Shown one piece after another: positions 1-8,565 of a DNA stretch of 48,596 nt (its first letter is position 1; the number at the start of each line of letters is the position of its first letter). The notes beneath the pieces are model-generated. The model was given only the letters and a program-made list of their open reading frames with translations, was not told the origin of the DNA and did no database searches. The DNA is from Tannerella sp. Lineage in GTDB: Bacteria > Bacteroidota > Bacteroidia > Bacteroidales > Tannerellaceae. Both the position numbers and the translations under genes were made by a program. The DNA lies in the NCBI GenBank assembly GCA_031285685.1, contig JAITVS010000261.1, positions 1 to 48,596 of the forward strand, read 5' to 3'.

Positions 1-333
1 TTGTTTGCTTTTCTATCCATACCGCAAATATACTAATTAATCATTTGAATGCCAAATAATTGAATGTGTTTGTCCTGACTTTTGCGCTCGTTTTTTTAAT
101 CTGTTAAAGTAGAAATAAAGTGAATTTAAATATATATGCTTTAGATTTGATGGTCCGAAACACAGATTTTAATCTATGCTCAATAGTAATAAATAAATGC
201 AACATCTTTATTACAAAAATAATACGATTGGTTTTGAGGAATATCTCTATTTGCGAATAATTATACTCCGAATGCGAAAAAAAATAACTGTCTATATTAA
301 AATCACAGATTGAGATTACATGTTTTTTAGGAT
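1..333. other. Intergenic region at left edge, promoter region of a gene beyond the window
   Basis: No coding region is supported here. The stretch is AT-rich and lies downstream of the frameshifted nagB copy. It holds a promoter-like element (214-278, listed separately) that is nearly identical in sequence and spacing to one upstream of the 44508 operon. On the minus strand this would drive a gene starting left of base 1, so its untranslated leader would exceed 200 nt. A further CAAAnnTA string (minus-strand TAnnTTTG) lies at 24-31 and could be a second start. No convincing terminator hairpin is visible after the nagB copy. Confidence 0.5.
214..278 (-). promoter_or_regulatory. Promoter with element B, copy 1 (-7 box plus TTCGCA direct repeat)
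   Basis: On the minus strand a -7 box TATTTTTG (plus-strand 214-221) is preceded, 20 bp further upstream, by a 38-bp element (241-278). The element holds two TTCGCA repeats spaced 21 bp apart, around a conserved GAGTATAAT core. It matches 34 of 38 positions of the element at 44932-44969, and the 20-bp spacing to an identical -7 box is also kept. Two repeats 21 bp apart suit a dimeric AraC-type DNA-binding protein, for example a hybrid two-component regulator; that part is inference. Confidence 0.6.
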
Positions 334-1130
334 TTATAAGTTTAATAATGTGGAACTATCGTTATCAAGATACAGGATAGCGTTTTCCTGTGTGCGCAAT
401 ATACTGGCGGGACAGGATTCATTTATTTCTCCATTCAGAGTATTGTAAACAGCCTGTGCTTTTATCCGGGAAGGTACGACACAAAATATAGAATCAGCTT
501 TTGTTAATGCAGGAATTGTCAGTGTGTAGGCGTATTCGGGAACCTCCGGCAGGGAAGTGAAGCAACCGTCGTTTACCTGTTGCTGCCGGCAGGTAACGTC
601 GAGGTCGACGATTTTTACCAATGCCGGATCTGTGAAATTTGCCACATGAGGATCGTTAAAAGCTATGTGCCCGTTTTCTCCTATACCCAAGAGTGTAATA
701 TCCGGTGGATACTGTTCTAACAGAGAGGCGTATCTGAGCGCTTCTTTTTCATTCGGTTCGCCGGATGAAGAATCTCCGAGATAAAAGACCTGCTTGAATG
801 GCTTGTTTTCAAATAGTTTGTTTTCAGGTAATAACCAAGCCTCTGAGGCGCATTTATATCTAATCCGATATATTCATCCATATGAAACGCGTTGATCTTT
901 TCCCATTCTATATCACATGTTGATAATGCGGACAAAAAATCATCCTGTGAAGGAGCTGAACCAAAAATAATATTGATATTTTTTTTGTTCCGGAGCATCT
1001 CTTTTATTTTAGCTGCTACATCAGATGCTGCTGCTATTCCCATTTCCCGGCGTGAATGGAAAAGTTTGATTGTAAGTTTATCTTTATGGAAAATCATGTT
1101 ATTGATTGTTTTTAGAGTAAATAATATCAT
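334..1130 (-). pseudogene. Second glucosamine-6-phosphate deaminase (NagB-like), frameshifted
   Basis: This is a paralogue of the intact NagB at 3584-4393, broken by one frameshift. The N-terminal part (717-1130) carries the FHMDEYIGLD motif. The C-terminal part, in another frame, carries GIGENGHIAFNDP and the conserved tail. Reading the second frame upstream from 690 restores a peptide that matches the intact copy (PENKLFENKPFKQVFYL, then SLLEQYPPDITLLGIGEN), so a single indel between about 820 and 860 explains the break. An ATG at 1097 may be the true start, since it aligns better with NagB family N-termini. It is the last gene of its operon, 29 nt after the enolase-like gene. The rest is well conserved, so the break is recent or a sequencing error. 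Confidence 0.85.
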
Positions 1131-1159
1131 TCTGAAGATGGTTGGCCCTTCATCATTGT

Positions 1160-2572
1160 TTATTTGTTTGCAAACATTTTCTCATAGTGAGGAATTGGAT
1201 CGAAAATACCGCCGCTTTGTTTATAATAATCTTTGCCGGTATTGTAAAAACCATTGTTTACTTTTACCCATGATGCCTTGTATTGGGGTAAATACGTTCC
1301 CATTACATCCCAGTTTGCATAGTTTTGATGGCCGTTACTTTCTACCAGACCTACATGGTCCAGGCCGGGAAATGATTTCAGGCGCGCGGCAATATTCTTG
1401 TTCCATTCCACTAAAACAGGGTTGACCGTTAAATCGGCACAAAAACAGGGGATATTTCTATCTGTTGCCGCTTTAGCGATCTTCATGGTCATGCTTAATG
1501 TTTTTGCAATAGGTTTAAGCGCCACGGCTTTGTATCCCATTTGAATCCGTTCAATCGTATCTTTATCGGTATGCGCGCTTTCATCTGCCGCTAAACGCAC
1601 CGGAATATCCGAAACATCTATTTCTTCCTCTTCGGGAAAAGGTTCTTCAATCAGTACAATCTGGTCAAAAGCTTTTATCTTTTCGGCGTAATCCAAAAAC
1701 CGGTTAAAGGTATCTTTCGATTCATACCGGCCATTGGCGTCGAAATAATAAGGCAGTCTGCCGTTATGCGTGTATGGTGTTCGTATGTCTTTCAAAACAG
1801 TGTGGATTTCATATAACCGTTGTTTGTCTTTCTCAAGCATTTCTACCTGCGTTCCCGGTTGGCCGATTTTTATTTTCATGAAAAAATAGCCTGCATCCGC
1901 TTCTTTTTTTATTTCAGTGGGGCTAACATTATATGATATCAAGGGGATTGCCGCTAATTTTTCATGTTTTTCGGAGAATGTCGAATGGAATTCCTGTGGT
2001 ATCAGCTTATCAAAGTTCCGGATACCGTTTTCCCCGGCATATAGCAACCAGAGAGCATTATCGACAGAAACCAGCGCGTTCAACGCAAACGTTTTACGTA
2101 GATCCGGATGACGGGTTACCGTTTTTCCGTATTCGTAAATATCCGCATATAGCTGATCGATTAAATCGATGGGTGATTCGAATGTAACGTTTTTAAGCCA
2201 CTGAAGAGCTTGTTCGGTTAAAGCATACATGAGAGCGTTTCCTCCTGATTCGGAACACGATGAAAAAATAGAAGAATCCGACCATAAAACGCTTTGTGTT
2301 CCCAATCCGATGGAGTGCCGGCCGGATTCAGCTTTCAGATAGCTGATTGTTTGCCATAATTCGGACAGGTATCCACCCTTGAAACCAAAAGGTTGCAACA
2401 AAGGCTCCCTCTCAAAGTCGGAGTCGGTAAACGTTATTTTAATTCTTTTTTTTATTTGATGAATCGATTGGACTCCGGCAAAAGAATTTTTCTCTGGTAA
2501 TCCTGCCATAACAACGCCTCCAGCCCCTATAACGAACTTTTTTATAAAATTCCTTCTGTTGCAATTATTCAT
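1160..2572 (-). CDS. Enolase-superfamily protein (mandelate racemase / muconate lactonizing type), exported
   Basis: The 470-residue protein opens with a Tat-like signal (NRRNFIKKFVIGAGG). The body has enolase-superfamily landmarks: a KxK pair (K233, K235, in FMKIKIG), metal ligands D278 (YFDANGRY), E309/E310 (LIEEPF) and D330/E331 (AADES), and a lysine at 353 (ALKP). Lysines on both sides of the barrel are typical of the MLE/dipeptide-epimerase branch, which abstracts a proton alpha to a carboxylate for racemisation, epimerisation, cycloisomerisation or dehydration. The substrate is unknown; an acid sugar is possible. It lies 23 nt after the interrupted Gfo/Idh/MocA gene, in the NagA/NagB operon. 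A Tat signal on this superfamily is uncommon, so periplasmic location is inferred. It ends in TAA. Confidence 0.8.
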   Translation of the reverse strand: MNNCNRRNFIKKFVIGAGGVVMAGLPEKNSFAGVQSIHQIKKRIKITFTDSDFEREPLLQPFGFKGGYLSELWQTISYLKAESGRHSIGLGTQSVLWSDSSIFSSCSESGGNALMYALTEQALQWLKNVTFESPIDLIDQLYADIYEYGKTVTRHPDLRKTFALNALVSVDNALWLLYAGENGIRNFDKLIPQEFHSTFSEKHEKLAAIPLISYNVSPTEIKKEADAGYFFMKIKIGQPGTQVEMLEKDKQRLYEIHTVLKDIRTPYTHNGRLPYYFDANGRYESKDTFNRFLDYAEKIKAFDQIVLIEEPFPEEEEIDVSDIPVRLAADESAHTDKDTIERIQMGYKAVALKPIAKTLSMTMKIAKAATDRNIPCFCADLTVNPVLVEWNKNIAARLKSFPGLDHVGLVESNGHQNYANWDVMGTYLPQYKASWVKVNNGFYNTGKDYYKQSGGIFDPIPHYEKMFANK

Positions 2573-2595
2573 TATCAGGACGTTATTCTTATCTG

Positions 2596-3594
2596 CTACT
2601 TCAATTTGTCGATTAATTTTTGTGCTTCTTTTATTCCTTTGCGGTAGGTATCTTCCATGGAAATGATTTTCCCGTTTTGTCGTTTACTTTCATTGGATGC
2701 TTCCATAAATGTGAATATTTCCAATGTCTCTTTTTCCGGTACAGGTGCAACCCGTGTTTTAAAGAAATTCAGTATTTCACTCAAAAGAAATTCATATCCC
2801 TGATACGGACCCACCGGCTCTGCTCCTTTTTCAGTGAAGGCAGTACCTCCGTAAATGCTTTTTCCTGTACGCAGGCCTCTGAAAGTGCCGATTCTTCCAT
2901 CATTCCATAAACCGACGACAACATCGGTTCCCTCGGCCGACATACGGTTCACGGATACACACCCCGTTCCCATAATTGTAAATAATGTTTCCACGCCGTG
3001 AATACCGTACCAACTGAAATCCGGGTGGGAGGGCTCACTTTTGGCCGGAGAATAACAATCTGCGCCCAGGATCCTGCCGTATTCCCCGTTACGCAATTTC
3101 TGGGTTTGCGGAACGAAACGAAGCGCCTATGAAGAAAATACCGGGACATTGTATTTTTTGGATAATTCAAATATCGCGATCGATTGAGCCAGATTTGCTC
3201 CGATGGGCTTGTCGATAAATACGGTTTTCCCGGATTTAAAAACTTCGTTTGCCTGCTCCAGATGGAGATTGCCATCGTTTGTTTCGAGCATTACACAATC
3301 CACTTTTTTTAATAATTCTGCAATAGAGGATACAATTTCCACTCCGAGTTTTTCTGCCTGTTCCGTGTAATCGGGTATGCGTTCGTAGCTTGATTGTATG
3401 CTTCTTGATCCGTAAGGATACGCTGCAACGATCCTGAAGTTTTTGAATTCTTCTTTTGGGTCTTCTCCATTCAGAAGTTTCGTGAATGCGATGGAGTGGG
3501 AGGTATCTAATCCGATAATTCCTACTTTTATCTGTGCCTGTACTGTCGGTAAAAAAGTTACCAGGATAGTTAATAAGAAAATCTTAAGTTTCAT
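2596..3594 (-). pseudogene. Gfo/Idh/MocA-family oxidoreductase interrupted by an in-frame TAG
   Basis: One continuous frame of 332 codons is broken only by a TAG at 3127-3129, after residue 155. The N-terminal part has a Sec signal (cleavage near VQA/QIKVG), a Rossmann start (VGIIGLDTSH) and a DKP motif (FIDKPIG) in place of EKP. Translation continues past the TAG as ALRFVPQTQKLRNGEYG, then HGVETLFTIMG near the substrate site. The local context PVFSS-stop-ALRF suggests an original Ser codon (TCG), so one base change would explain it. The start overlaps the nagB stop by 11 nt. The normal end is also TAG (2596-2598); reading through it would add six sense codons before a TGA two bases short of the next ATG. 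Without suppression the product lacks its C-terminal domain. Confidence 0.85.
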
Positions 3595-4393
3595 AATATT
3601 CGTTTTTTTGTAATAATGATGCGCTTGCTTTATCCAGATAGAGGATTGCGTCTTTTTTTGTTCTTAAAATAGTGGCAGGACATTTTTCATTGATTTCATC
3701 ATATAAAGTGTGGAAAACAGCCTCTGCCTTAAACTTTGTCGGTACCATACAAAACATATAATTTGCCTTCATCAGTGCCGGTATTGTTAGAGTGAATGCT
3801 TGGGCAGGCACTTCACTTAATGTTGCAAAACATCCGTCATTTACCTGTTGTTGCCGGCATGCCTGTTCCAATTCTACAACTTTTACCTGTTTCTGATCCT
3901 GAAAATCAGCCACAGGCGGGTCATTAAACGCAATATGTCCGTTTTCTCCGATTCCCAGACAAACAATATCCACCGGATACTTTTGAAGCAGTCCGGCATA
4001 TCGATTACATTCATCGGAGAGATTTTCGGCTTGTCCGTTTATGTAATGTACGCTTTTGAACGGCACTTTTCCAAATATGCGTTCCTTCAGAAAATTTCCG
4101 AAACCCTGTGGCGCTTCTTTATCCAACCCGATATATTCATCCATGTGAAAAGCGTTGATTTTTTGCCATTGGATGGAATTATCGGCAGCAAACTCTTTCA
4201 TGAAGTCGTTCTGCGATGGTGCGGCCGCAAAGATTATGTTGATTTCATTCTTCTGTTCAAGCAATTTTTGAATTACATCCGATACATCGTGCGCTGCTTC
4301 CTTGCCCATCTTTTCCCGTTCGTGGAAAATCTTTACTTTCAGCATCTCTTTTTTAAACTCACCTGCGATTGTGTTAGCCTGTATATATGACAT
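3584..4393 (-). CDS. nagB: Glucosamine-6-phosphate deaminase / NagB-family isomerase
   Basis: NagB converts glucosamine-6-phosphate to fructose-6-phosphate and ammonia in the cytoplasm. The 269-residue product has the family motifs FHMDEYIGLD (active-site Asp in the DEY segment) and GIGENGHIAFNDP, at normal length. The ATG at 4393 overlaps the end of nagA by 20 nt. A second ATG at 4345 (protein starting MLKVKIFHEREKMG) aligns better with family N-termini and with the paralogue at 334-1130, so the first 16 residues are doubtful. It sits directly after nagA, as expected for amino-sugar catabolism. It ends in TAA and overlaps the following oxidoreductase start by 11 nt. The family also includes 6-phosphogluconolactonase-like members, but the nagA neighbour favours deaminase. 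Confidence 0.88.
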   Translation of the reverse strand: MSYIQANTIAGEFKKEMLKVKIFHEREKMGKEAAHDVSDVIQKLLEQKNEINIIFAAAPSQNDFMKEFAADNSIQWQKINAFHMDEYIGLDKEAPQGFGNFLKERIFGKVPFKSVHYINGQAENLSDECNRYAGLLQKYPVDIVCLGIGENGHIAFNDPPVADFQDQKQVKVVELEQACRQQQVNDGCFATLSEVPAQAFTLTIPALMKANYMFCMVPTKFKAEAVFHTLYDEINEKCPATILRTKKDAILYLDKASASLLQKNEYYET

Positions 4394-5564
4394 TTCCTTC
4401 TAAAATTGTATATGAAACATTAATATTATCATCAAAAATCACAAAATCAGCATCTTTTCCTTTTTCGATTGAACCCTTATGCTCATCTACATGAATAATA
4501 CGGGCAGGGGTAAGCGTCATCATTTTAACGGCATCCGGCAAAGGTATTCCGGCTATATTTACCATCGTCCTTACTAATCTGTCCGTTGTGGCTACACTTC
4601 CGGCAAAAGCTGTACGATCAGGTAATTTCGCAACCCCGTCTTCGATAATCACCTTTTGCCCTTTTTCCAGGCTTCCGATGATGGAGTCTCCGTCGGGCAT
4701 ACCGGCTCCGCGCATGGAGTCCGTACACAATGCCGTTTTATCAGGTCCTTTGAATTTATACACGAACTGAAGGAGCGGTTTCGGTAAATGCACGCCATCG
4801 GCAATAATTTCCACCGTCATATCATCAATTAAATAGGCCGCTTCCACAACACCGGCGTACCTGAAAGCGTTTTTTCTGGTAACGGTCGACATCGCCGAGT
4901 AGAGATGGGTGATGTGAGTAAACCCTTCCTTATAGGCTTCCAGCACTTCTTCGTATATGGCATCACTGTGAGCAATGGATGCAAGGATGTTTTTTGATGT
5001 CAATACTTTGCCGAATGCGAGTGCACCGGGTAGTTCGGGAGCCAGGCTCCAGCGGACGATATCGTCCGTTTCTTCCAGAATCCGGTGATATTCTTCCGGT
5101 TCGGGATTTCTGAGGTATCTGGCATCCTGAGCCCCACGTTGGTTATAGGCAAAATAAGGGCCTTCGAGATGCAGACCGAGAAATTTAGCTCCCTTTTTAT
5201 TTTGTTTAACCGCATCTTTATAAACCGAAAATGTTTTAGTCAGTTCTTCGGATGTACTTGTAAGGGTTGTGGGTAACAATGCTGTTGTTCCGTGTCTGGC
5301 ATGCATCTCTGCTGCTCCCAGGTAAGCTTCTACGGTTCCGTCCATAAAGTCATGACCGCCGCCGCCATGCGTGTGAATGTCGATGAACCCAGGTGCAATG
5401 TATTTGTTATTGGCATCTATAACCATTTCGCTACCGTTAGGCGGAACATCTCCGGATTTTAGAATTTCAGTAATCTTTCCATTTTCGCAAATGATGTTCA
5501 GGTTCTCTTCTGTACGATCCGGAAAGATCACTTTCCCGTTTTTTATGATTAATCGATTCTTCAT
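4374..5564 (-). CDS. nagA: N-acetylglucosamine-6-phosphate deacetylase
   Basis: NagA removes acetate from N-acetylglucosamine-6-phosphate in the cytoplasm and feeds NagB. The 396-residue protein has the amidohydrolase signatures: the IDIHTHGGGG metal-site motif (H64, H66), GLHLEGPYF with the metal-binding Glu, IAHSDA and HLYSAM with the later His ligands, and CTDSMRGAGM with the catalytic Asp. Length and motif order are normal for the family. It lies 53 nt after the MFS permease and overlaps the nagB start by 20 nt, which suggests translational coupling. No sugar kinase is encoded in the window, so the phosphorylated substrate must be made by an enzyme elsewhere. It ends in TAA. Confidence 0.93.
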   Translation of the reverse strand: MKNRLIIKNGKVIFPDRTEENLNIICENGKITEILKSGDVPPNGSEMVIDANNKYIAPGFIDIHTHGGGGHDFMDGTVEAYLGAAEMHARHGTTALLPTTLTSTSEELTKTFSVYKDAVKQNKKGAKFLGLHLEGPYFAYNQRGAQDARYLRNPEPEEYHRILEETDDIVRWSLAPELPGALAFGKVLTSKNILASIAHSDAIYEEVLEAYKEGFTHITHLYSAMSTVTRKNAFRYAGVVEAAYLIDDMTVEIIADGVHLPKPLLQFVYKFKGPDKTALCTDSMRGAGMPDGDSIIGSLEKGQKVIIEDGVAKLPDRTAFAGSVATTDRLVRTMVNIAGIPLPDAVKMMTLTPARIIHVDEHKGSIEKGKDADFVIFDDNINVSYTILEGNVIYTG

Positions 5565-5617
5565 TGTTATTAATTATTTGGATTAATTTTTTCGAAACAA
5601 TTTTATTCCTGTTTTTA

Positions 5618-6967
5618 TTACTTTCCTGTCCACGATTTTATTTTATATCCGCATGCGGCATACCAGACGATATAGGCGAAGCATGGGATAAGAATCCAAT
5701 ATCCCTGTTTCATAGCTGCAAATGGCGATAGGGAAGCATTCATCTCGACAAAAGAATTATAAATGATGGGCATAATCGCACTACCGCTCAGTGCCATGAC
5801 GAGGAAGGCTGACCCCAGATTGGTGTATTTTCCTAAACCGTCGATAGCCAAAGGCCATATGCCGGCATACAGCAGGGCATTCGGAAGCCCCATCATGACC
5901 AGGAACCAGAGGGAAATGTCGGTTGTCAGGCCAAGAAAGTGAACGGTTCCCGATGTGGTTATAATCAGTGCGGATAATACCAGATTTATTGAGGCGCAGA
6001 TTAAGAGAGCGTTTCGCTGCTGCAGATATTTGGGGATAAGGGCGATTCCAATGAAATAGCCGATGAAAGTCAGGAACATGGTGTAAGAGGGGATGTTTTT
6101 AGCAGGTCCTGCAAGGCTTTCTCCCATGGTTCCGGCATATTGAATGCTGGTTCCCAATGCGATCATCTGTGTTCCTACATGAAAGAACATAGCAACTACC
6201 CCGAGGATTAAATCCGGATACTGGAATATGGACTTATGTGACTTTTCATCTTCGGAAGAACGTTTATTTACTACCGACGGATCTAATTCGGGCAATACCG
6301 AGTAACGGACTATAATACCGAAAATGAATAGCGCGATACCCAAAATGAGATAAGGTGTTATTACTCCTTTAATCAATGTATCTAAAGCTGTTTCCAACGC
6401 TTCTCCGGAGTAGGCGCCCGATTCGATCTCGCGCATAAGAATCCTATCTGATTCCCGGATAACAACAGCGGCGAAGATGAGGTTTGCTATTACTCCTGCC
6501 AGTTTGTTCCCTGTGCCGACAATACTCATTCGTTTGGCTGCACTTTCTATCGGTCCGACAATGGTAACATAAGGATTCGCGGCGGATTGTAGAATCGCCA
6601 ACCCTACCCCCAGCAAAAAGAGCCCCAGAAGGAATATCTGATAGATGCGCCAATATGCTGCGGGAACAAAAAGCAGCGCCCCTACAGCCATACACCATAA
6701 TCCGAACATCATACCTTTCTTATATCCCACCTTATTCAAAAGAAATGAAGAAGGCACTGCCATCACCAGATAGGCAATATAAAAGGCAAATGTAACCAGA
6801 TAGGATTGGAAATTGGATAACTGGAGAGTTAATTGGAAATAGGGGATTAAAATGGTGTTTACCCATGAGACTAATCCGAAAATAAAGAAGAGCAGTGCTA
6901 GGATGATCATCGACTTGATCGTGGTGCTTTTATCCCGGATTTGATTGTTTAGAGGAGTTGTGTTCAT
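5618..6967 (-). CDS. Sugar MFS permease (FHS / NagP-like)
   Basis: The 449-residue protein has about twelve hydrophobic segments and resembles the fucose/glucose-galactose/GlcNAc permease branch of the major facilitator superfamily. Supporting stretches are FFIFGLVSWVNTILIPYF in TM1, FYIAYLVMAVPSSFLL in TM2, then KVGYKKGMMFGL and SAANPYVTIVGP. It probably moves a monosaccharide with protons across the inner membrane. Being the first gene of the nagA-nagB operon makes N-acetylglucosamine or a related amino sugar the best guess, as for NagP-type permeases. Transcription probably starts near 7080, below the operator at 7118-7154, giving a leader of roughly 110 nt. It ends in TAA. Confidence 0.88.
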   Translation of the reverse strand: MNTTPLNNQIRDKSTTIKSMIILALLFFIFGLVSWVNTILIPYFQLTLQLSNFQSYLVTFAFYIAYLVMAVPSSFLLNKVGYKKGMMFGLWCMAVGALLFVPAAYWRIYQIFLLGLFLLGVGLAILQSAANPYVTIVGPIESAAKRMSIVGTGNKLAGVIANLIFAAVVIRESDRILMREIESGAYSGEALETALDTLIKGVITPYLILGIALFIFGIIVRYSVLPELDPSVVNKRSSEDEKSHKSIFQYPDLILGVVAMFFHVGTQMIALGTSIQYAGTMGESLAGPAKNIPSYTMFLTFIGYFIGIALIPKYLQQRNALLICASINLVLSALIITTSGTVHFLGLTTDISLWFLVMMGLPNALLYAGIWPLAIDGLGKYTNLGSAFLVMALSGSAIMPIIYNSFVEMNASLSPFAAMKQGYWILIPCFAYIVWYAACGYKIKSWTGK

Positions 6968-7086
6968 CTTGATTAATTATTAAAATATGGAACAGGCATA
7001 TCACTTGAATTATAATAATATGGTCTTGCCGCGTACTATTCATGAAAAAAAATGTGTGAAAACAGTGCTTTAAAACGTTCGGAATG

Positions 7087-7154
7087 CAAAGATATTATTC
7101 AATATTATCTGAAAATGCCTTAAAAACGAATTTGAGCCTTCAAAAAGCGTCAAT
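7087..7154 (-). promoter_or_regulatory. Promoter and operator A, copy 1 (MFS-nagA-nagB operon)
   Basis: The minus-strand -7 box TATCTTTG (7087-7094) matches the Bacteroidota consensus TAnnTTTG. Upstream of it lies operator A (7118-7154). In plus-strand notation its half-sites are CCTTAAAAACGAA (from 7118) and CCTTCAAAAAGCGTCAAT (from 7137), 19 bp apart. The second half-site begins 50 bp from the start of the -7 box, as at 22157 and 47822. The position just upstream of the -33 region suits an activator. Confidence 0.75.
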
Positions 7155-7200
7155 TATCTGTCCGCCGGATCACAATAGCTTCATGACAAGGGTGGATTTA

Positions 7201-8565
7201 CTAATCATCCGTTGTATGAAGCAGTTTCAGTTTAGTATCGTAATCGGTGTAGTGATAGTAATATCCTGTCATCCACATCACGATCGGTAATCCGTGATTT
7301 TTGCCTGATACAACGTATGGACGTACATTGTCGGATGTTGAATTATTTGTTATTGTTTTAATAACTTGATTACCGTCTTCTTTAATCGTCCGTTTTTCAA
7401 TTTCAAATCTTCCATTGATTTCCCGGGATAAGAAAACTACGTCCGGATTATTAGGGTCTAATACGATCCCTCCGGAGTAGTAATGTTCCGATAATTTCTT
7501 TCCGGGCTTAATAATAGTAATGTATTTTCCGGCATCGGCTATCTTAAATTCATTCCATTTTTCACCGTTCCATTTTGCGTAATAATACTGATGGTTTGTA
7601 TAAGAGGGATAACGGGTATAGGTGATAACCGGTCTGTTTTTCTTATCTAAAGTAATGTCCCAGATCCATGCCCTGATAGGAGTATGGTCGGTATCGTAAA
7701 CTTTATTTACTTCATTAATTTTAATCGGTATTCCCTTTTCCGGCGAGGTAATGTGGTTACCGTTTGTTTGATAAAAACCTCCTTCCTTGTAATACATGTG
7801 ATAAACAGAAATATTGTTTTCCTGTCCGGGGTGGCCATTTGTGAACAGAAAATCGATTCGGGACTTATTGTCTGAAGCGAATTTAATGTATTGACGACTA
7901 TTCATACCTAAATTATCCAGTATATTTAATTCTTCGCTCCATGTTTTGCCCAGGTCGTCACTATAAATACAATAGGTTCTCGTATCAGTATAAGTCCCTT
8001 TTGTATTTTTTACAATGTTTCGTCCGAAGAGATATATGCGATTATTTTCTTCACTTAACATAACAGGATTAACATAGCAATATCTGTTTTTGTTATCCTC
8101 TTTAAGTAAAATAATTTCATCTTCCCATTCACGAATGTTCTCTGCTGCTTTACTTTTTCTCATAAAAATATTTCTGTTATGGTGACCGTAAAAAGCCAAA
8201 AGTTTGCCGTCAGGTAAAAATAATAAGCTGGGTACGTTATGATCATCCCGTTGTAATTCTCTATGCAATGTAAATTCATCTGCTTCTTTTGTTTTCAAAT
8301 CGTAAGATTTAATCATTACGTCGCCTTTTGAATTTATATATCCAAAATAAACCGCTTCTTTTTTACTCTTTCGGTAGATGGCCCGGGGATCCGAAAACCA
8401 ACACCAGGAAGCATCCTCTGCTACGACAGGATACTTATCTTTATCCGGGAAGAGTAATTCTTCTTTCTCTTGCTGTATGTTGGCTTGTACATTTATATTC
8501 CATGGATGGAGCAACAGAAAAAATAACAAAATGATAATTTGTGTTGTCTGTTGGTTTTTCTTCAT
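7201..8565 (-). CDS. Secreted BNR_4-family beta-propeller protein
   Basis: The 454-residue product has a Sec signal (hydrophobic IIILLFFLLLHPWNI, cleavage near VQA/NIQQ) and the pattern of BNR_4 proteins: ASWCWFSDPRAIY, then GYINSKGDVMIKSYDL, then QRDDHNVPSLLFLPDGKLLAFYGHH. The family is a seven-bladed propeller found in polysaccharide lyases of the PL24/PL25 kind and in uncharacterised glycan-active proteins. A lyase or glycosidase role is therefore plausible, but the active residues cannot be assigned by eye. It is the last gene of the 22059 operon, and its ATG overlaps the preceding TAA by one base. It ends in TAG followed directly by TAA. Confidence 0.75.
   Translation of the reverse strand: MKKNQQTTQIIILLFFLLLHPWNINVQANIQQEKEELLFPDKDKYPVVAEDASWCWFSDPRAIYRKSKKEAVYFGYINSKGDVMIKSYDLKTKEADEFTLHRELQRDDHNVPSLLFLPDGKLLAFYGHHNRNIFMRKSKAAENIREWEDEIILLKEDNKNRYCYVNPVMLSEENNRIYLFGRNIVKNTKGTYTDTRTYCIYSDDLGKTWSEELNILDNLGMNSRQYIKFASDNKSRIDFLFTNGHPGQENNISVYHMYYKEGGFYQTNGNHITSPEKGIPIKINEVNKVYDTDHTPIRAWIWDITLDKKNRPVITYTRYPSYTNHQYYYAKWNGEKWNEFKIADAGKYITIIKPGKKLSEHYYSGGIVLDPNNPDVVFLSREINGRFEIEKRTIKEDGNQVIKTITNNSTSDNVRPYVVSGKNHGLPIVMWMTGYYYHYTDYDTKLKLLHTTDD

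Noticed and set aside
800-870. Programmed -1 frameshift in the second nagB copy
   Set aside because: No classical X XXY YYZ slippery heptamer is seen at the junction, and NagB is not known to need frameshifting; a simple indel or sequencing error is likelier.
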